64,000 nt of DNA. Source: an uncultured beta proteobacterium (GTDB lineage: Bacteria > Pseudomonadota > Gammaproteobacteria > Burkholderiales > Burkholderiaceae). Position numbers and translations under genes: made by a program. Shown one piece after another: positions 1 through 9,670 of this stretch. The stretch is taken from contig CAIPQU010000009.1 of assembly GCA_903867305.1 (NCBI GenBank), forward strand, positions 1-64,000. Direction: 5' to 3'. The notes below the pieces were generated by a model that worked only from the letters and a program-made list of their open reading frames with translations, searched no databases and had not been told where the DNA came from. Position 1 is the stretch's first letter. Each line of letters opens with the position of its first letter.

Positions 1-44
1 ACAGTTTAATTAGGATAGCAGAAGGGATTGATTTCGGGCTTTTG

Positions 45-1277
45 TTAAAGTGATCGCCCGTAGCGCAGCAAAATAAAGCTAATCAGCAACATTAACGCAG
101 TCGCCGCAATGGCTAGAGAGGCATGAATACCAATCATGCCACCTACGAGTCCTACGGTCACTCCGGAGCCCGCACGCATCCCCAATGCAGCCATATTGTA
201 TAGACCTACAACACGCCCCCGAATTTCTGTGGGGGCATTAATTTGAACAATGCTTTGCGCCATCGAGTTAAAGGATAGTTCAAAAAATCCACAGAGAAGC
301 AATAGAGCGATTGCAAAATAATAGTTTTGGTTTAGTGCAAAAGTGATCAATATCGAACACCAAATGATCGCTAGAATAAGTGCGGTTCTTGGGCGGGGTT
401 TTAGTAATCCACGACTTTCTAAAACAATCCCGGCGATGAGTGCGCCAGCAGCATCAGCCCCTAATAAAAGACTATATAAGAGGCCGGGATCACCATGTCC
501 AAGATCATCTGCAAATCCTGGCATTTGCGCTTGGTAGCCATTACCTACAAAGAAAGAGGCTGTACCAGCAAGCAGAATCATCGAAAAAATCGTACTTTTC
601 CCAGAGACATCACGAATTGTATCGATGATGTCTCGTAAACCTCGAACGGCGCGCTTCACAGGTTCTACGCCCTTACGAAAGGCAGGACCATAGGGAGCTT
701 TCCACAGCCAAAGAATTGTGGGTAGGTATAAAAATGCATTGAGAACTAGTCCATATTTAGGGCCGAGAGTTAGCATAAGTAACGCGCCAACGGCTGGTCC
801 AATGAGAAGACCCAAGTAGCGCGCACTCGCTAAAATGCGAACCGCACTTGGTAAGAAAGGCGCTTCAACAATGTCATATAAAAGAATTTGGCTAATCGTA
901 TGCCATAAAACACCCGCAAAGCCATGCAGAACTAAAAGCACCATGGCATGCCATTGCTCTACTGAGTCAGTAATGAATAGGTATGCCCAGCCTAGTGAGC
1001 AGATCGCAAATAAAGTAATGCCTGCCTGAATTAAACGACGTGGATCGTACTTATCCGCAAGGGCGCCAGCAGGGACAGAAAAGAATAAAAATGGCAACCA
1101 GTGGGAGAGTACCGCAAAGCCGGCCAATTCTGGCGAATGAAATTTTTGAAACAGCATCCAGTAACTGATGACATGCTCAACGTTATCCGCCATCATTGCG
1201 AGCATATAGGTTCCTACATGCCAACGAAAGCCAACAAATTGAAAAGCAGCGAAAGAGGGGGATTTTTGATTCGACAT
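45..1277 (-). CDS. MFS transporter, EntS-like (MFS_3) family
   Basis: A 410-residue, very hydrophobic protein with about twelve predicted membrane helices, the usual length for a major facilitator transporter. The loop after helix 2 carries a motif-A-like segment (GALADKYDPRR, near residues 71-81), the signature of MFS proteins. It starts 23 bp after the LysR stop on the same strand, so the two are probably co-transcribed. No strong ribosome binding site precedes the ATG, which fits translational coupling to the LysR gene. Export or import of a metabolite handled by the divergent catabolic operon is an inference; the substrate cannot be read from the sequence. The 44 bases before its stop hold nothing recognisable. 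Confidence 0.88.
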   Translation of the reverse strand: MSNQKSPSFAAFQFVGFRWHVGTYMLAMMADNVEHVISYWMLFQKFHSPELAGFAVLSHWLPFLFFSVPAGALADKYDPRRLIQAGITLFAICSLGWAYLFITDSVEQWHAMVLLVLHGFAGVLWHTISQILLYDIVEAPFLPSAVRILASARYLGLLIGPAVGALLMLTLGPKYGLVLNAFLYLPTILWLWKAPYGPAFRKGVEPVKRAVRGLRDIIDTIRDVSGKSTIFSMILLAGTASFFVGNGYQAQMPGFADDLGHGDPGLLYSLLLGADAAGALIAGIVLESRGLLKPRPRTALILAIIWCSILITFALNQNYYFAIALLLLCGFFELSFNSMAQSIVQINAPTEIRGRVVGLYNMAALGMRAGSGVTVGLVGGMIGIHASLAIAATALMLLISFILLRYGRSL

Positions 1278-1300
1278 AAGAACTTAGGAAAACCACTATC

Positions 1301-2215
1301 TTAATGCTTCTTGAGCCATTCTTGTTTGAATGCATCAGAAAGAGTTAAAAATCTTTTGACTGTCAACTTCGAAGCATTTTCGCGGTAAGCAATACTGAGC
1401 GGAACGGTGAGGGTATGGTCCGGATGAAAGGTTTTATAACTCACGCTATTCGTTTGTATCGATTGCATTGATTTGGGGACAATCGCAATCCCCAGTCCAG
1501 AGGCAACAAGATGAATTGCCCCAATGATTCGATAAACAATCTCGATCGACTTTGGTTCGAAACCAACGCGTTGGCACTCATTTAATAAATTTTCTTTAAT
1601 GCCTGAGCCATTGACTTGTTGATAGAAAATAAAATTCTCATCTTTCAGATCAATCAGTTTCAAAACTCCATTCGGTATAGAGCTTAGCGGATGATTAATC
1701 GGAATTGCAATCACCATATCTTCTTTTAAAAGTTCAATACTTGAAATGCCTGGATAGGGTTTAACCGAGGACCTAGAAAAAGCAATATCAATTCTTTCTT
1801 GCTCTAAACCGTTGATTAAATCATGCGCCGCACCCTCTTCAATTTCCACAGAAATGAGTGGATAGCTTTCTCGGAATCGCCGTACTAAATCAGGCGTCAT
1901 ATGATGCAGTGAGGCAGAACTTGTAAAGCCTAATCGAATACTGCCTTCTTCACCCATTTCAAAGCGTCGTATACGTTGAATCGATTGATCAGCTCGAGCT
2001 AAGATGTCTCGAGCATCTCCCAAAAACACTTTTCCCGCAGGGCTTAACTCGATACGCCGAGACTTTCGGATCAATAACGACACCCCCAGTTCCTTCTCAA
2101 GTGCTTGAATTTGTTGACTTAATGGTGGTTGTTGGATACCTAGTTTGGCTGCCGCACGCGTCATATGCTCCTCTTGAGCGACCATTACAAAGTACCTTAG
2201 ATGACGAAGTTCCAT
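1301..2215 (-). CDS. LysR-family transcriptional regulator
   Basis: A 304-residue regulator. Residues 1-60 form the LysR winged helix-turn-helix (MELRHLRYFVMVAQEEHMTR, then AAAKLGIQQPPLSQQIQALE), closest by eye to the BenM/CatM/CbnR group, which typically control aromatic-acid catabolism. Residues about 90-295 are the periplasmic-binding-protein-like effector domain. It is divergent from the flavin monooxygenase gene at 2324, with a 108 bp shared intergenic region, the classic layout for a LysR activator of the neighbouring operon that also represses itself. The likely target is the 2324-9563 gene run. The effector is unknown. Confidence 0.93.
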   Translation of the reverse strand: MELRHLRYFVMVAQEEHMTRAAAKLGIQQPPLSQQIQALEKELGVSLLIRKSRRIELSPAGKVFLGDARDILARADQSIQRIRRFEMGEEGSIRLGFTSSASLHHMTPDLVRRFRESYPLISVEIEEGAAHDLINGLEQERIDIAFSRSSVKPYPGISSIELLKEDMVIAIPINHPLSSIPNGVLKLIDLKDENFIFYQQVNGSGIKENLLNECQRVGFEPKSIEIVYRIIGAIHLVASGLGIAIVPKSMQSIQTNSVSYKTFHPDHTLTVPLSIAYRENASKLTVKRFLTLSDAFKQEWLKKH

Positions 2216-2266
2216 ATTCTTAGCAGAGTCATATATTTAAAGTATTAATTTAACACTATTAGATAT

Positions 2267-2294
2267 TAGACAAAGTTATTTATATCAATTAAAT
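2267..2294 (+). promoter_or_regulatory. Candidate promoter in the LysR/monooxygenase divergent region
   Basis: In the AT-rich 108 bp between the divergent genes, TAGACA (2267-2272, 5 of 6 to the -35 consensus) lies 16 bp before TTAAAT (2289-2294, 4 of 6 to the -10). A good ribosome binding site AAGGA (2313-2317) sits 6 bp before the ATG at 2324. Several T-N11-A patterns occur, but none is a convincing symmetric LysR box, so the operator is not assigned. Confidence 0.35.
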
Positions 2295-2323
2295 TACCCT
2301 TATCACTTTTTAAAGGAACATTC

Positions 2324-3583
2324 ATGGAAAAAGATACTGAAGTAGCCATCATTGGTGGCGGTATCGGCGGCTTATTTCTAGCAATCAGCTTGCATCAAAT
2401 AGGTATAAAAAGTCGGATTTATGAATCTGTTCAACAGTTACTCCCACTTGGCGCAGGAATCAATCTATTACCTCATGCAGTGCGTGAACTAGAAGAGTTA
2501 GGTTTATTACCAGCATTAGATGCTGTTGGCATCAGAACTAAAGATGCTTCGTACTATAACCATCATGGTCAACTGATTTATCGTGAACTAGTAGGTCAAT
2601 CTGCCGGCTATAAGTGGCCTCAATTTTCTATTCATCGGGGTGATTTACAAATGCTCTTGCTAGATGCTGTAAAAGAGCGTTTAGGTGAAGATGTCATTGC
2701 CTTAAATCATAAATTTGTTGGATATGATCAGGATGAGAACGGCGTTACCTCACATTTTGTGAATCGCGATGGTGAGCCTTTACCGTCAGTACGATCCTCT
2801 GTGATGATTGGCTGTGATGGCATTAATTCTGTACTACGTCATTTGATGTATCCCAACGAGGGCGAACCGGTTTATTCTGGTTACACAATTTGGCGTGGCG
2901 TCACGCCATTTAAACCATTTTTAAGTGGTGCAGATACGATTCGTGCAGGATGGATGCCCGTAGGTAAGATCATGGTTTATCCAATCCGAAATAATATCGA
3001 TAACGAAGGTAATCAGTTGATGAATTTTGTGGCCACACAAATTCGCCCAAAACCAGATCAGTGGAATTTCCACGGTGAAGCAAAGTTAGAAGATTTTTAC
3101 GATGCCTACGATAAATGGGATTTTGATTGGTTAGACATTAAAGGACTGATTAAGAAAACAGAAAAATTTATGGTTTATCCGATGGTAGATAGAGATCCAT
3201 TACCAACCTGGACAAATGGCCGAGTTACTTTAATGGGCGACGCTGCACATCCGATGTACCCACGAGGATCTAATGGCGCAGGTCAGACGATCTTAGATGC
3301 GCGATTTATCACGGGCGCATTTAAGCGTCATGGAGTGAATGAGAAGGCACTTCAAGAGTACGATAAAGAGCGCGTTGCAGCGACCGGCAAAGTCGTTCTG
3401 ATGAACCGCGCCAATCCACCGGATACAATTCTTAAAGTGGTATATGAGAGAACTGGTGGAAAACGGTTTAATAAGATTGAAGATGTTATTAGTGAATCAG
3501 AACTAGAAGCTATTTTGAATGACTATAAAGACGTAGCTGGTTTTCAGGTAAAACAATTAGATAAAAAGCCTGCTTACGTTTAA
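2324..3583 (+). CDS. FAD-dependent monooxygenase, PhzS/salicylate-hydroxylase-like
   Basis: A 419-residue class A flavoprotein monooxygenase. The Rossmann FAD motif IIGGGIGG is at residues 9-16, the DG motif (IGCDGINSVLRH) near residue 165, and the second FAD motif around GD at 305-306 (LMGDAAHPMYPRGSNGAGQ). Segments such as IHRGDLQMLLLDAVKERLG and YPMVDRDPLP resemble the PhzS group, whose members hydroxylate or oxidatively decarboxylate aromatic acids using NAD(P)H and O2. It is the first gene of a seven-gene plus-strand run and is divergent from a LysR gene. The reaction class is well supported; the substrate is not. A 3-hydroxybenzoate or salicylate hydroxylase role is possible. Confidence 0.9.
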   Translation: MEKDTEVAIIGGGIGGLFLAISLHQIGIKSRIYESVQQLLPLGAGINLLPHAVRELEELGLLPALDAVGIRTKDASYYNHHGQLIYRELVGQSAGYKWPQFSIHRGDLQMLLLDAVKERLGEDVIALNHKFVGYDQDENGVTSHFVNRDGEPLPSVRSSVMIGCDGINSVLRHLMYPNEGEPVYSGYTIWRGVTPFKPFLSGADTIRAGWMPVGKIMVYPIRNNIDNEGNQLMNFVATQIRPKPDQWNFHGEAKLEDFYDAYDKWDFDWLDIKGLIKKTEKFMVYPMVDRDPLPTWTNGRVTLMGDAAHPMYPRGSNGAGQTILDARFITGAFKRHGVNEKALQEYDKERVAATGKVVLMNRANPPDTILKVVYERTGGKRFNKIEDVISESELEAILNDYKDVAGFQVKQLDKKPAYV

Positions 3584-3612
3584 GTGATAATGAATTATTT
3601 GGAGGAGACATC

Positions 3613-4518
3613 ATGAGTTTGAATTTAAAATTACCGGGATTAATTATTCCGCCACTAACGCCCTATAACGATCAACAGCAAGTTGATTATCACTTGCTTC
3701 AAAGTGGTGTGAACTATGTCGTCGAGGACTGTAATGCCGCTATGGTCATTGCTGCTGGAGTAGAGGCGCAAGAATATCATTACTTGAAATTAGAAGAGCG
3801 TAAAGAGCTGATCAAGAAAACGATCGAATTCGTAGGTAAAAGATGTCCAGTTGCGGTTGGAATTTCTCATCCATCCTATAAGATTGCGATTGAACTTGCG
3901 CATTACGCTCAAGATCTCGGTGCTGAGGCAGTGCAGTTATTAGCTCCTTTACGCGCATTCGGTGGAGAGCCCTCACACCAAGAAACATTAGATTATTTTC
4001 AGTGTGTTCTAGATCAAATTAAAGTTCCAATGGTGTTGTATCTCAATCCAGGACCTGGAGCCAATGTTTCGATTCCAACGACCATTGCTTTATCGAAATT
4101 AAAAGGTATTGATTACCTAAAAGAAAGTTCAAGAGACTTATCTCGTGTATCCCGCTTGATTGCTGAGATTGAACTTGCTGGTCATGCCAAGTACTTTACG
4201 ACCATGCAAATGTTGTTAATTACGTTGCAACTTGGTGGTTCGGGAGTTACTCTTCCGCCGCCAGCCGCCTATTTGGCGAATAAAGTGATTCAAGCCTTTA
4301 TCAAAGGAGATCTTGCAGAGGCAACCCGTCTGCAATTACAGTTTGCGAGTTATCCAAATCGTTGGATGGGGCATGGACTTACACCAACCATGAAAGCATC
4401 GCTTAAAATAATGGGTCTGTCGGCGGGAGATCCATATCCGCCATATCCGCCAATTCGTGGTGATGATTTAAAAGCTTTAGAGGCTTATCTCAAAACCACG
4501 GATTTCCCATTTAAGTGA
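3613..4518 (+). CDS. Dihydrodipicolinate synthase (DapA) family lyase/aldolase
   Basis: A 301-residue TIM-barrel protein of the DapA/N-acetylneuraminate lyase family. The Schiff-base lysine is K170 (DYLKESSRDL) and the catalytic tyrosine is Y143 (MVLYLNPGP). The GTTGE substrate loop of true DapA is replaced by AAGVEAQEY (near residues 47-55), so biosynthetic DapA activity is unlikely; aldol cleavage, hydratase-aldolase or deaminase activity on a catabolic 2-oxo acid fits better. It lies 29 bp after the monooxygenase with a strong GGAGGAG ribosome binding site at 3601-3607, and 10 bp before a Bug gene, so it belongs to the same operon. Confidence 0.88.
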   Translation: MSLNLKLPGLIIPPLTPYNDQQQVDYHLLQSGVNYVVEDCNAAMVIAAGVEAQEYHYLKLEERKELIKKTIEFVGKRCPVAVGISHPSYKIAIELAHYAQDLGAEAVQLLAPLRAFGGEPSHQETLDYFQCVLDQIKVPMVLYLNPGPGANVSIPTTIALSKLKGIDYLKESSRDLSRVSRLIAEIELAGHAKYFTTMQMLLITLQLGGSGVTLPPPAAYLANKVIQAFIKGDLAEATRLQLQFASYPNRWMGHGLTPTMKASLKIMGLSAGDPYPPYPPIRGDDLKALEAYLKTTDFPFK

Positions 4519-4528
4519 GGAGTTCGTT

Positions 4529-5497
4529 TTGAGGTTTGTAAACCCGTTAAAAGTTTTATTGCTTGGTTTTTGGATGTTCGTCGGTATCGTTCATGCACAG
4601 TCTGATTATCCAAAAAAACCCATCACCATCATCGTACCTTATGCTGTAGGGGGTGGGGCAGACCAAGTCGCACGTTCGATTGGGCAACAACTGAGTTTGC
4701 GGATTAAGCAAACAGTGATTATTGAAAATCGTGGTGGTGGTAGTAATACGATAGGGATGAACTTTGTAGCAAAGGCTGCTCCAGATGGTTACACATTAGG
4801 ATTAGCAACCCCCACTTTTTTGATGACGCCATCGATCATTAAAAATCATCCGTATGACCCCATTGGGGACTTCACCGGTATTGCACTCTTTGCGGACGCG
4901 CCTTTGGTATTAGCCGTGAACCCAAAGTTACCATTTAAAAATATCAAAGATTTAGTTGATTATGGAAAAGCCCACCCGAATGAACTCAATTGGGCTTCTG
5001 GTGGAACTGCTTCTACGCAAGGTTTAGCAGGTATTCTCTTTGGTATGACGGCAGGTATTCAAACAACTCAGGTTCAATACAAAGGCAGTTCACAAGGACT
5101 CAATGATCTTCTCGGCGGTAGTGTGCAATTTATGTTTAATCCAATGCCTTCCATTATTCAACATGAGAGAAGCGGCAAATTAAGAATTTTGGGAGTTGCC
5201 GGCTCTGAAAAAATGACGAAGTATCCTGAGTTCCCATTAATTTCTGATACGCTTCCTGGATTTCATGCCTCAGGCTGGTTTGGCTTTGTTGCCCCTAAAG
5301 GAACGCCGGTAGCCATTTTGGACATGCTTAATAAAGAGATTAATGAAATTGTCAAAGACCCAACGAATCGGAGTCGATTGATTGAAGAAGGATTAGAGCC
5401 ACGCTCCATAACACGAGATGCATTTAATAAATTGTTGCAAAATGAATTTGTTAAATATCAAAAGATTTTATCAACACAAAACATTGTTAAAGAATAA
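4529..5497 (+). CDS. Bug-family TTT substrate-binding protein (Bug 1)
   Basis: A 322-residue periplasmic receptor of the TctC/Bug family. The signal peptide spans residues 1-23 with cleavage after VHA before QSDYPKKP. The ligand loop PYAVGGGADQVAR holds the conserved Asp; the usual NRPGA segment is changed to NRGGG. The start is TTG at 4529, supported by GAGGAG at 4517-4522 and the lack of any in-frame ATG before the signal peptide. Bug proteins normally deliver carboxylates to a TctA/TctB pair; none is encoded here. The position between a DapA-family enzyme and a GlcG protein suggests it binds the substrate of this operon. Confidence 0.92.
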   Translation: MRFVNPLKVLLLGFWMFVGIVHAQSDYPKKPITIIVPYAVGGGADQVARSIGQQLSLRIKQTVIIENRGGGSNTIGMNFVAKAAPDGYTLGLATPTFLMTPSIIKNHPYDPIGDFTGIALFADAPLVLAVNPKLPFKNIKDLVDYGKAHPNELNWASGGTASTQGLAGILFGMTAGIQTTQVQYKGSSQGLNDLLGGSVQFMFNPMPSIIQHERSGKLRILGVAGSEKMTKYPEFPLISDTLPGFHASGWFGFVAPKGTPVAILDMLNKEINEIVKDPTNRSRLIEEGLEPRSITRDAFNKLLQNEFVKYQKILSTQNIVKE

Positions 5498-5518
5498 TTT
5501 TACTAACTGGAGAAACCG

Positions 5519-5953
5519 ATGTTAACGATTAAAAGATTATCCCTTACTGAAGCTAAGATTCTGATTGAAGGCGCGACGATTAAATCGCTCGAGATGAACA
5601 TTCCGATGTGTATTGCTGTCACTGATGAGTCGGGCCATTTAATGGCATTTGATCGTATGGATGGTGGTAAGGTCAGTAGTACGCCGATTGCTATTGATAA
5701 AGCCTTTACTGGAGCTGTGGCTCGGAAAGGTACGCATGTGTATAACGAGCTTTGCCAACCTGGCAAATCAACGTTTGGTATTCATGTGACGAATGGTGGT
5801 CATTTCAGCATTATTGGTGGTGGTTTTCCAGTCACCGTAGATGGTCAAATTGTGGGTGGCATTGGAATTAGTTCTGGTACGGCTCATGAAGATCAAATTG
5901 TTGCTGAAGCAGCTCTCGCATATTTTTATGAGAAAACGACCTTTAAGTCTTAA
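5519..5953 (+). CDS. GlcG/HbpS family protein
   Basis: A 144-residue single-domain protein of the GlcG/HbpS (DUF336) family, full length. The diagnostic C-terminal segment is visible: GGGFPVTVDGQIVGGIGIS followed by a DQIVAEAALAYF helix. No signal peptide is present, so it is probably cytoplasmic. Family members occur in glycolate, propanediol and aromatic catabolic operons, and some bind haem, but a biochemical role is rarely known. It is 21 bp after the Bug gene and 11 bp before the decarboxylase-like gene, in the same operon. Confidence 0.9.
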   Translation: MLTIKRLSLTEAKILIEGATIKSLEMNIPMCIAVTDESGHLMAFDRMDGGKVSSTPIAIDKAFTGAVARKGTHVYNELCQPGKSTFGIHVTNGGHFSIIGGGFPVTVDGQIVGGIGISSGTAHEDQIVAEAALAYFYEKTTFKS

Positions 5954-5964
5954 CTGATTCTCCT

Positions 5965-6957
5965 ATGTCAAAATTGCAATTAACACTAGCCTGTTGGAAT
6001 TACGATCGTACGCGAGCCTTAATGGAAGGGAGCATTGTTCCTGAAGGAATTGATCTCAACTACTTGAGTTTGCCTGTAGAGGAAATTTTTTATCGCACGC
6101 TCGCCAATCAAGAGTTTGATGTGGCTGAATTATCGATGTCGTCTTACATGCTGTCCCTGCAAAAACCAGAAAGACCATTTATTGCCATTCCGGTATTTCC
6201 ATCATGTGCTTTTCGCCATTCGGGTATTTTTATCAATACACGTTCTGGGATTAAAGAGCCAAAAGATTTAATTGGTAAAAAGGTGGGAACTCCTGAATTT
6301 CAAATGACGGCAGCGGTGTGGATCCGTGGAATGTTGCAAGATAGTTACGGTGTCCCTTTTGATCAAGTCAATTACTTCACGGGCGGAGCTGAGCAGCCTG
6401 GGCGTAGTGAAAAGATTAAGTTGCAGTTACCACCGAATATCAAGGTTGAGCCCATCGCTGCGCATCAAACCTTATCGCAAATGTTACATGATGGCGAAAT
6501 TGATGCCTTATATACGGCTCGAACGCCTTCATGCTTTAAAGATGGTCAAGGACATATTCAACGACTATTTCCGAATTATGGCGAAGTTGAGCGTGAGTAT
6601 TACCGTCAAACAAAAATTTTCCCAATCATGCATGTGATTGTGATTAAGCGCAGTATTTATGAAGCTCACCCTTGGGTTGCAATGTCTTTATATAAATCTT
6701 TCTTAGCCTCACAAAAATTGGTTTATCAAGACTTTAAAGAAACCGTTGTTCTGAAATCGATGTTCCCGTGGATGAATTACTATCTTGATCAAGTTCGCTC
6801 TGAAATGGGGGAGGATTTTTGGCCCTGGAACATTCAAGGTACTCAGCATAATCTAGAGACTTTGATGCGCTACTCTTGCGAGCACGGCTTATTGAAAAAA
6901 CCATTAACAATGGAAGAAATCTTTGCCAAAGAGACATTTAGTGGCTTTAAAATTTAG
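5965..6957 (+). CDS. 4,5-dihydroxyphthalate-decarboxylase-like protein (Pht5 family, copy 1)
   Basis: A 330-residue protein of the family annotated as 4,5-dihydroxyphthalate decarboxylase, which has a periplasmic-binding-protein-like fold. Features shared with the copy at 40915: IPVFPSCAFRHS near residues 74-85, KIFPIMHVIVIKR near residues 215-227, and MGEDFWPW towards the C-terminus. There is no signal peptide (MSKLQLTLACWNYDRT), so it acts in the cytoplasm as an enzyme rather than as a transport receptor. Decarboxylation of a dihydroxylated aromatic acid would follow naturally from the monooxygenase at 2324, but this is inference from family and context. An alternative is a cytosolic ligand-binding protein. 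Confidence 0.8.
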   Translation: MSKLQLTLACWNYDRTRALMEGSIVPEGIDLNYLSLPVEEIFYRTLANQEFDVAELSMSSYMLSLQKPERPFIAIPVFPSCAFRHSGIFINTRSGIKEPKDLIGKKVGTPEFQMTAAVWIRGMLQDSYGVPFDQVNYFTGGAEQPGRSEKIKLQLPPNIKVEPIAAHQTLSQMLHDGEIDALYTARTPSCFKDGQGHIQRLFPNYGEVEREYYRQTKIFPIMHVIVIKRSIYEAHPWVAMSLYKSFLASQKLVYQDFKETVVLKSMFPWMNYYLDQVRSEMGEDFWPWNIQGTQHNLETLMRYSCEHGLLKKPLTMEEIFAKETFSGFKI

Positions 6958-6985
6958 TCATCCTGAAGACGCTTTTTGAAAAGGC

Positions 6986-6991
6986 TATAAT
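6986..6991 (+). promoter_or_regulatory. Perfect -10 hexamer upstream of tcuA
   Basis: The 61 bp between the decarboxylase-like gene and tcuA contains TATAAT (6986-6991), a perfect sigma-70 -10 box, but the -35 position 17 bp upstream is poor (CTGAAG). It may be a weak internal promoter giving tcuAB extra expression. The chance level of such a hexamer in AT-rich DNA is high. Confidence 0.28.
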
Positions 6992-7018
6992 TTTCAGATA
7001 GTAAAAATTAGGACTTAC

Positions 7019-8428
7019 ATGATTGATGTCATTGTTGTTGGTGGTGGAAACGCCGCTTTATGTGCCGCCTTGACTGCTCGCGAGGCTGGAGCTTCTGTCA
7101 TGATTCTCGAATCAGCTCCAAAAGAATGGCGTGGAGGTAATTCCGTACACACCCGAAATCTACGTTGTATGCACGATGAACCTCAAGATGTTCTGGTTGA
7201 GTCTTATTCCGAAGAAGAGTTTTGGCAAGATCTCTTGAAGGTCACTGGTGGAATCACTAATGAAAAATTAGCTCGGCTTGTTATTCGAGGCACGTCTACT
7301 GTGCGTGACTGGATGCGTAAACATGGCGTTCATTTTCAACCGTCATTGTCTGGCACTTTACACGTTGCGAGAACGAATGCTTTTTTCATGGGTGGTGGCA
7401 AAGCCCTTGTGAATGCTTTTTTTAGAAGCGCAGAAGAATTAGGGATTCAAATTCGCTATGAAGCAACTGTAAAAAAGGTGGTGATTCATGATGGTAAATT
7501 TGATAGTTTGGTTTTAGACAATGGTGAAGTACTTCAATCAAAAGCCTGTGTCCTTGCTTGTGGTGGATTTGAATCAAACCGTGAGTGGTTAAGACAAGCT
7601 TGGGGCCAAAATGAAAATGGTGAGTGGCCAGCTGATAACTTTTTAATTCGGGGAACGCGCTTTAATCGTGGTGATGTCCTCAAAGATTTATTAGATCAAG
7701 GGGTTGATCAAATTGGTGATCCTACCCAAGGACACTGTGTTGCAATTGATGCTAGATCACCTTTATACGATGGTGGTATTTGTACGCGCTTAGACTGCGT
7801 CTCCCTCGGTATTGTTGTCAATCAATTTTCAAAACGATTCTATGATGAGGGTGAAGATTTTTGGCCTAAGCGATATGCCTTGTGGGGTAGATTAGTTGCA
7901 CTTCAACCAGGTCAAATTGCATACTCCATTATTGATTCGAAAGCTATTGGCCGATTTATGCCCTCAGTTTTTCCAGCGATAAAAGGCAATACGATTGCAG
8001 AAATTGCGCAGCAATTAAAGCTTGATGAAGCGCAACTGAATCAAACCGTGAGCGAATACAACCAATCTTGCAAAGTGGGAACTTTTAACCACAACATCAT
8101 GGATGATTGTCATACCGAAAATATTGAGCCAGCAAAAACACATTGGGCGTTGCCGATTGAGCAAGGCCCATTCTATGCTTACCCACTTCGTCCCGGCATC
8201 ACATTTACTTATTTAGGGTTAAAAACAGACGAAACCGCAGCAGTATTTTTTAACGGTAACCCAAGTCCAAACTTATTTTCTGCGGGCGAGTTGATGTCGG
8301 GTAATGTATTGGGCAAGGGATACACAGCAGGTGTTGGGATGTCGATTGGTACCATTTTTGGAAGAATTGCAGGGCAGTCAGCTGCAAATGCAGTAAAGAA
8401 CATGAAAGAAAACTATGCAGCAGCTTAA
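7019..8428 (+). CDS. tcuA: FAD-dependent tricarballylate dehydrogenase, TcuA-like
   Basis: A 469-residue flavoprotein of the fumarate reductase/succinate dehydrogenase family. The N-terminal FAD motif is [17 protein letters not shown] (residues 4-20), followed by [12 protein letters not shown] near residue 40, the pattern seen in TcuA, which oxidises tricarballylate to cis-aconitate. The C-terminal FAD segment ([20 protein letters not shown]) is intact. The 3' end overlaps the next gene, tcuB, by 14 bp, the usual tcuAB pairing. Preference for tricarballylate over a related tricarboxylate cannot be fixed from sequence. The TcuC permease of Salmonella is absent; a Bug receptor or the MFS protein could handle uptake. 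Confidence 0.88.
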   Translation: MIDVIVVGGGNAALCAALTAREAGASVMILESAPKEWRGGNSVHTRNLRCMHDEPQDVLVESYSEEEFWQDLLKVTGGITNEKLARLVIRGTSTVRDWMRKHGVHFQPSLSGTLHVARTNAFFMGGGKALVNAFFRSAEELGIQIRYEATVKKVVIHDGKFDSLVLDNGEVLQSKACVLACGGFESNREWLRQAWGQNENGEWPADNFLIRGTRFNRGDVLKDLLDQGVDQIGDPTQGHCVAIDARSPLYDGGICTRLDCVSLGIVVNQFSKRFYDEGEDFWPKRYALWGRLVALQPGQIAYSIIDSKAIGRFMPSVFPAIKGNTIAEIAQQLKLDEAQLNQTVSEYNQSCKVGTFNHNIMDDCHTENIEPAKTHWALPIEQGPFYAYPLRPGITFTYLGLKTDETAAVFFNGNPSPNLFSAGELMSGNVLGKGYTAGVGMSIGTIFGRIAGQSAANAVKNMKENYAAA

Positions 8429-9563
8429 TGCTTTAATTGCCGACGCGAAGAACTTTTCCGAACCATCAGCTGCTGTGACCGAGGTCAAAAGAGTTCTGCA
8501 GATTTGCAATGCCTGCCGTTATTGCGAGGGTTTTTGTGCAACGTTTCAATCGATGACACGTCGTTTAGACTTTAATCTAGCAGACATTCATTTCATGGCG
8601 AATTTGTGTCATAACTGTGGCGCTTGTTTACATGCATGTCAATACGCACCACCGAATGAATTTGGCGTCAATATTCCTCAAGCAATGGCGAAAGTTCGTT
8701 TAGAGACTTATCAGACCTATGCTTGGCCAGCAAAGATGGGTGATCTTTATCAGAAGAATGCTATTGCCTTATCGATGTTAACTTCTACGGCGATTATTTT
8801 ATTTTTATTTGGCTTACTGAATTCAACCAATAGTCTATTTAATAGTAATCTCGATGGTAATTTTTACGCCATTTTTCCGCATAACAGTTTGGCTCAGCTT
8901 TTTGGGGTGGTTTTCGTTGCAATGTCACTTGCCATGTTGATTGGCGTCATTAACTTTTGGAAAGCTATTTCCACAGACCCTATGGTGTCAGGAGCCGCTC
9001 AAGATGCAACGATGGATGTACTCACTTTAAAAAATTTAGGGGGTGGACATCAGCAAGGTTGTAATGAAGCCGATGATGCATTTTCCTTATGGAGACGCCG
9101 TTTTCATCACATGACGTTTTATGGATTTATGTTGTGTTTTGCTGCAACCAGTGTAGCTACTATTTATCATTATTTTTTCGGTTGGGTAGCTCCTTATGCA
9201 TATACGAGCTTACCTGTTTTGTTAGGTACCATTGGTGGAGTTGGGTTAATTTTTGGACCGATAGGCCTCCTTTATCTCAACCTTAAGAGACATGAACTTC
9301 ATGGCGATAGCGCTCAAAAACCAATGGATCTTGGGTTTATTGCATCCTTATTAGCTATTAGTATTTCGGGTTTGGCGTTGCTGATCTTGCGAGATACAAG
9401 GTATATGGGTATCCTGTTATGCGTTCATCTCGGTTTTGTTATGGGATTTTTCTTAATGATGCCTTATGGCAAGTTTGCGCACGGAATATATCGTAGCGCA
9501 GCGCTCCTTAAAAACGCCGTTGAAGTACGTATGGGAAAAACAGTTAGCGTTGGATCTGATTAA
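8415..9563 (+). CDS. tcuB: TcuB-like membrane iron-sulfur protein
   Basis: A 382-residue membrane protein that re-oxidises the flavin of TcuA and passes electrons to the respiratory chain. Two [4Fe-4S] sets are visible at the N-terminus: C31, C34, C37, C41 and C65, C68, C71, C75. Residues about 115-370 hold about six membrane helices with His residues suitable for haem or quinone contacts ([19 protein letters not shown]). The start overlaps tcuA by 14 bp. It is the last gene of the plus-strand run and is followed by a strong hairpin at 9671-9705. Confidence 0.9.
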   Translation: MQQLNALIADAKNFSEPSAAVTEVKRVLQICNACRYCEGFCATFQSMTRRLDFNLADIHFMANLCHNCGACLHACQYAPPNEFGVNIPQAMAKVRLETYQTYAWPAKMGDLYQKNAIALSMLTSTAIILFLFGLLNSTNSLFNSNLDGNFYAIFPHNSLAQLFGVVFVAMSLAMLIGVINFWKAISTDPMVSGAAQDATMDVLTLKNLGGGHQQGCNEADDAFSLWRRRFHHMTFYGFMLCFAATSVATIYHYFFGWVAPYAYTSLPVLLGTIGGVGLIFGPIGLLYLNLKRHELHGDSAQKPMDLGFIASLLAISISGLALLILRDTRYMGILLCVHLGFVMGFFLMMPYGKFAHGIYRSAALLKNAVEVRMGKTVSVGSD

Positions 9564-9670
9564 GATCCGTAGATTTTAAAACCAGCTTGATTGATCAAGT
9601 TCGTATTTTTAAGTTTTGAAATTGTCTATATTCTTAAGAAAAATATCGGGTATTGCTTGAACGGCTAATC

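Noticed and set aside
6326..6637. A 103-residue frame on the plus strand inside the Pht5-like gene
   Set aside because: It overlaps a well-supported gene in another frame and has no ribosome binding site or family resemblance.
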